This document shows, one piece after another, positions 61,618-64,000 of a stretch of 64,000 bases of DNA. The notes below the pieces were generated by a model that saw only the letters and a program-made list of their open reading frames with translations, searched no databases and was not told the origin of the DNA. The DNA is taken from positions 143,577 to 207,576 of the forward strand of contig NZ_SNXZ01000009.1 in assembly GCF_004362825.1 (NCBI RefSeq), in the 5' to 3' direction. Each line of letters starts with the position of its first letter. Within the stretch, counting starts at the first letter, position 1. This DNA comes from Labedaea rhizosphaerae. GTDB lineage: Bacteria > Actinomycetota > Actinomycetes > Mycobacteriales > Pseudonocardiaceae. A program made the position numbers and the translations under genes.

Positions 61618-63743
61618 CACAGGCGGAACTGGACCGGCTCCACCCAGTGGTCGTTCACCACGTGGTGAACACGCTGGGCTGGCCGTCTCTGCGAGCTCTT
61701 CAGCACGACGCCATAGCACCTGTCCTCGATGGCTCCGACGCGCTCCTGCTCGCCCCCACCGCCGGGGGCAAGACCGAAGCCGCCTTCTTTCCGCTGCTGT
61801 CCGCAATGGAATCCGGCCAGTGGGCGGCCCCATCGGTGATTTACGTCTGTCCTCTGAAGGCCCTGCTCAACAACCTCGAACCACGCCTGAGCCAGTACAC
61901 CGGCTGGCTGGGACGACGCTCGGCTGTCTGGCACGGCGACACCACAGCAGCGCAGCGGCAACGGATCCTGCGCGACCCGCCGGACGTATTGCTGACCACT
62001 CCTGAATCACTCGAGGCAATGCTGATAACCCTGAGAGTGGAGCACGGCCGGTTTTTCGCCCACTTGCGAGTCGTCGTTGTCGACGAGGTGCACGCCTTCG
62101 CGGGGGATGACCGTGGATGGCACTTGTTGGCCGTGCTGGAAAGGCTCACCCGTGTCGCCGGTCATCCCATCCAGCGGCTCGGTCTGTCCGCCACTGTCGG
62201 CAACCCGACGCAATTGCTAGCCTGGCTCCAAGGATCGGGCCGCGATACCCGTCGGGCCGTCGTCGTCGCCCCGGACCTCCCTTCCGACATGGTGCGGGCA
62301 TCCGGCACCTCACCCCACGCGCACTCCCCGGGCGACGTCGAACTCGACTACGTCGGGTCGGTCGGCAACGCCGCTACCGTAATCTCGTCCTTGCACCGCG
62401 GCGAGAAGCGGCTGGTGTTCTGCGACTCCCGCAGGTTGGTCGAGGAGATCGGCGCGCAGCTTCGAGAACGAGGCGTCACCACATTCCTGTCCCATGCCTC
62501 CCTCTCGGCGGCGGAGCGGCGTAGGGCCGAGCAGGCGTTCGCCGAATCCCGCGACTGCGTCATTGTCTCGACGTCGACCCTGGAGCTCGGCATCGACGTC
62601 GGCGACCTCGACCGCGTGATCCAGATCAACTCACCCTCGACGGTGGCCGGGTTCCTCCAGCGGCTGGGGCGCACCGGACGACGCGCCGGCGCGATGCGCA
62701 ACGCGCTGTTTCTCACCCTGAACCAGCACGAACTGCTGTGGGCGGCGGGACTGCTGCACCTGTGGGGCACGGGGTACGTCGAGCCCGTCGTCGCGCCGGC
62801 CGAGCCTCGTCACATCGTCGCCCAGCAGTTGCTTGCTCTGTGCCTGCAGGAACACCGGATCGGCGACCAGCTCTGGTCCGAGGCATGGAACGGCCTCGCG
62901 CCGTTCGACCACAGCGCCCAACCGATCCTGCGCCACCTCGTCGAGCGAGGTTTCATCGACGCCGACACCGGTCTGCTGTTCATCGGTCCCGAGGCTGAAC
63001 AGCGTTTTGGGCACCGTCACTTCAGCGGCATGACCGCCGTGTTCACCGCCGCGTCGGAGTTCAGCGTTCTGCACGGGCGGGAAGACATCGGCCGCGCCGA
63101 CCCTATGCTGCTCACTGAGAAGGTCGACGGCCCTCGGCTGATCCTGCTGGCCGGTCGAAGCTGGAAGGTCACCTGGATCGACTGGACTCGCCGCCGCTGC
63201 TTCGTCGAGCCAGCCGAACGAGGTGGCAAGGCACGCTGGATGGTCCCCGGCATCTCCGGAGCCAGCTATGCGCTCACCCGCGCCGCCCGCGACGTCGTGC
63301 TCGGCGCCGACCCGCTGGTAGCCCTGACCGACCGGGCACGCCGCGCTCTCTCCGACATCCGCGACGATCATCTGCCCGGCGTTCACTCCGCCGGAACGGT
63401 CATCACGCGCGACGGCGAGGACGTCCGGTGGTGGACCTGGGCGGGCTACCGGGCGAATGCCACCCTCTCCGCCACCCTGTCGGACATTACGGATGCCACA
63501 CAACGCTTCGACGACACCGGTATCCGTCTGCGTGCCGACCTCACCCTGGACCTGTGGAAAGCCAGCACCTCTGATGCCGTCGACCGCCTGTGCCTGCCAG
63601 ACGTCGACGAAAAAGCACTGGCCGGGCTGAAGTTCAACGAGGCGTTGCCCGAACGACTCGCTACCGCCACCCTCGCTGCACGTCTCGCCGACCTTGACCA
63701 CGCCGCCGCGGTCTTGCAGGAACCGGTCCGCTTCTTCGGCTGA
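61614..63743 (+). CDS. brxHI: BrxHI, BREX type 2 DEAD/DEAH-box helicase
   Basis: The 709-residue superfamily 2 helicase carries motif I APTAGGKTE (47-55), DEVH (157-160), motif III LSATVGNP, and motif VI RLGRTGRRAG (near 350). An Lhr-like C-terminal region follows. It should translocate on or unwind nucleic acid as part of the BREX type 2 machinery. The ATG overlaps the brxD stop (ATGA). It is the last gene of the island; the roughly 130 bases after its stop hold nothing recognisable before the att-like repeat. Confidence 0.93.
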   Translation: MTQAELDRLHPVVVHHVVNTLGWPSLRALQHDAIAPVLDGSDALLLAPTAGGKTEAAFFPLLSAMESGQWAAPSVIYVCPLKALLNNLEPRLSQYTGWLGRRSAVWHGDTTAAQRQRILRDPPDVLLTTPESLEAMLITLRVEHGRFFAHLRVVVVDEVHAFAGDDRGWHLLAVLERLTRVAGHPIQRLGLSATVGNPTQLLAWLQGSGRDTRRAVVVAPDLPSDMVRASGTSPHAHSPGDVELDYVGSVGNAATVISSLHRGEKRLVFCDSRRLVEEIGAQLRERGVTTFLSHASLSAAERRRAEQAFAESRDCVIVSTSTLELGIDVGDLDRVIQINSPSTVAGFLQRLGRTGRRAGAMRNALFLTLNQHELLWAAGLLHLWGTGYVEPVVAPAEPRHIVAQQLLALCLQEHRIGDQLWSEAWNGLAPFDHSAQPILRHLVERGFIDADTGLLFIGPEAEQRFGHRHFSGMTAVFTAASEFSVLHGREDIGRADPMLLTEKVDGPRLILLAGRSWKVTWIDWTRRRCFVEPAERGGKARWMVPGISGASYALTRAARDVVLGADPLVALTDRARRALSDIRDDHLPGVHSAGTVITRDGEDVRWWTWAGYRANATLSATLSDITDATQRFDDTGIRLRADLTLDLWKASTSDAVDRLCLPDVDEKALAGLKFNEALPERLATATLAARLADLDHAAAVLQEPVRFFG

Positions 63744-63877
63744 TTGGCCGAAAGCCTCGTCGCCACCATGGCTGGTCGTGGTCCACAGTGTCAGCGCACT
63801 ATGCCCACGACTTCGGACTGCGAGCACCGGAGCCTTATCAGCCCATTCGTCAACGGGTGAATAGTGTGCACGACCGG

Positions 63878-63906
63878 CCTCGGACACCGTGGGGGGTTCA
63901 AGTCCC
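63878..63906 (+). repeat. Degenerate copy of the tRNA-Leu 3' end (copy 3), possible right island boundary
   Basis: CCTCGGACAC (63878-63887) matches the tRNA acceptor end, and GGGGGTTCAAGTCCC (63892-63906) matches its T arm exactly, but the two blocks are in swapped order relative to the tRNA. That order would arise at a junction of two successive attachment sites. No tRNA can be folded here. Confidence 0.45.
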
Positions 63907-64000
63907 TAGTGCTCTGTCCAGATAGGTTCGCCGGGTTGGTTAGGCGGCTGGGGTGAGGTGTTGCCCGCCCCAGCGGATGCCTTTCTCGCTGCGGACTCGT
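63907..64000 (-). mobile_element. Partial insertion sequence with transposase C-terminus, cut by the window edge
   Basis: On the minus strand a frame open to the window edge reads RVRSEKGIRWGGQHLTPAA and stops at TAA (63942-63940). The short basic/aromatic end with GIRWGGQHL looks like the tail of an actinobacterial transposase. The following TGCTCTGTCCAGATAG (from about 63910) could be an IS end. It lies immediately against the att-like repeat. The family cannot be fixed from this fragment. Confidence 0.45.

Noticed and set aside
63841..63930. A second tRNA gene near the right end
   Set aside because: Only the T-arm and acceptor-end fragments are present, in the wrong order, and no cloverleaf forms.
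1..64000. CRISPR arrays
   Set aside because: No regularly spaced direct repeats of 20-40 bases were seen anywhere in the window.

Overview
The window is about 70% GC, uses GTG and TTG starts freely, and is full of 4-base ATGA/GTGA stop-start overlaps. Its gene content (MptB-type mannosyltransferase, EspG-like protein, DUF5703, Pgl-type BREX) fits a filamentous actinobacterium, most likely of the order Pseudonocardiales (inference). 

Left part (1-31.6 kb), ordinary chromosome. It holds a regulator tail, nudC with an Lrp-type regulator, an MptB-like glycosyltransferase, and a peptide-uptake region. That region has a P-loop kinase, a dual-ATPase/two-permease/binding-protein ABC operon on the minus strand, and a divergent M55 D-aminopeptidase plus M20 peptidase. 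Next come an ArsR/SRPBCC pair, a frameshifted EspG-like gene, a double-domain Lrp regulator divergent from an MFS exporter, an APH-like kinase with an AlkZ-type (QxQ) DNA glycosylase, and a GH92 alpha-mannosidase. Then follow three tandem paralogous small membrane proteins, a histidine phosphatase, uppP, an aldo/keto reductase, a lipoprotein propeller, DUF5703, an Rnl2-like RNA ligase, another lipoprotein and a GGDEF/HD-GYP signalling protein. A tenA plus NCS1 permease pair, probably for thiamine-precursor salvage, follows at 31.6-33.7 kb. 

Middle (33.9-42.0 kb): a minus-strand Wadjet-type (type II, TIGR02677/02678/02679/02680) plasmid-defence operon in the order jetD-jetA-jetB-jetC. JetC has an intact SMC-like ATPase and JetD an intact Toprim motif. 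The N-terminus of jetD seems to carry a one-base frameshift. A GNAT, a DUF2231 protein and an M20 peptidase lead up to tRNA-Leu(GAG). 

Right part (44.7-64.0 kb): an island-like segment starting at tRNA-Leu. First come about 1.2 kb of lower-GC debris with a transposase relic. Then follows a full BREX type 2 (Pgl) operon, pglW-pglX-pglY-pglZ-brxD-brxHI, mostly translationally coupled. A degenerate copy of the tRNA-Leu 3' end lies beyond brxHI, directly before a partial insertion sequence at the window edge. pglW appears broken by loss of one C near 48127. The PglX target-recognition region contains an AT-rich block. 

The two defence systems sit about 4 kb apart (jetD to pglW), on either side of the tRNA. 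Three genes in the window (espG-like, jetD, pglW) look single-event frameshifted, so assembly error must be weighed against real inactivation.
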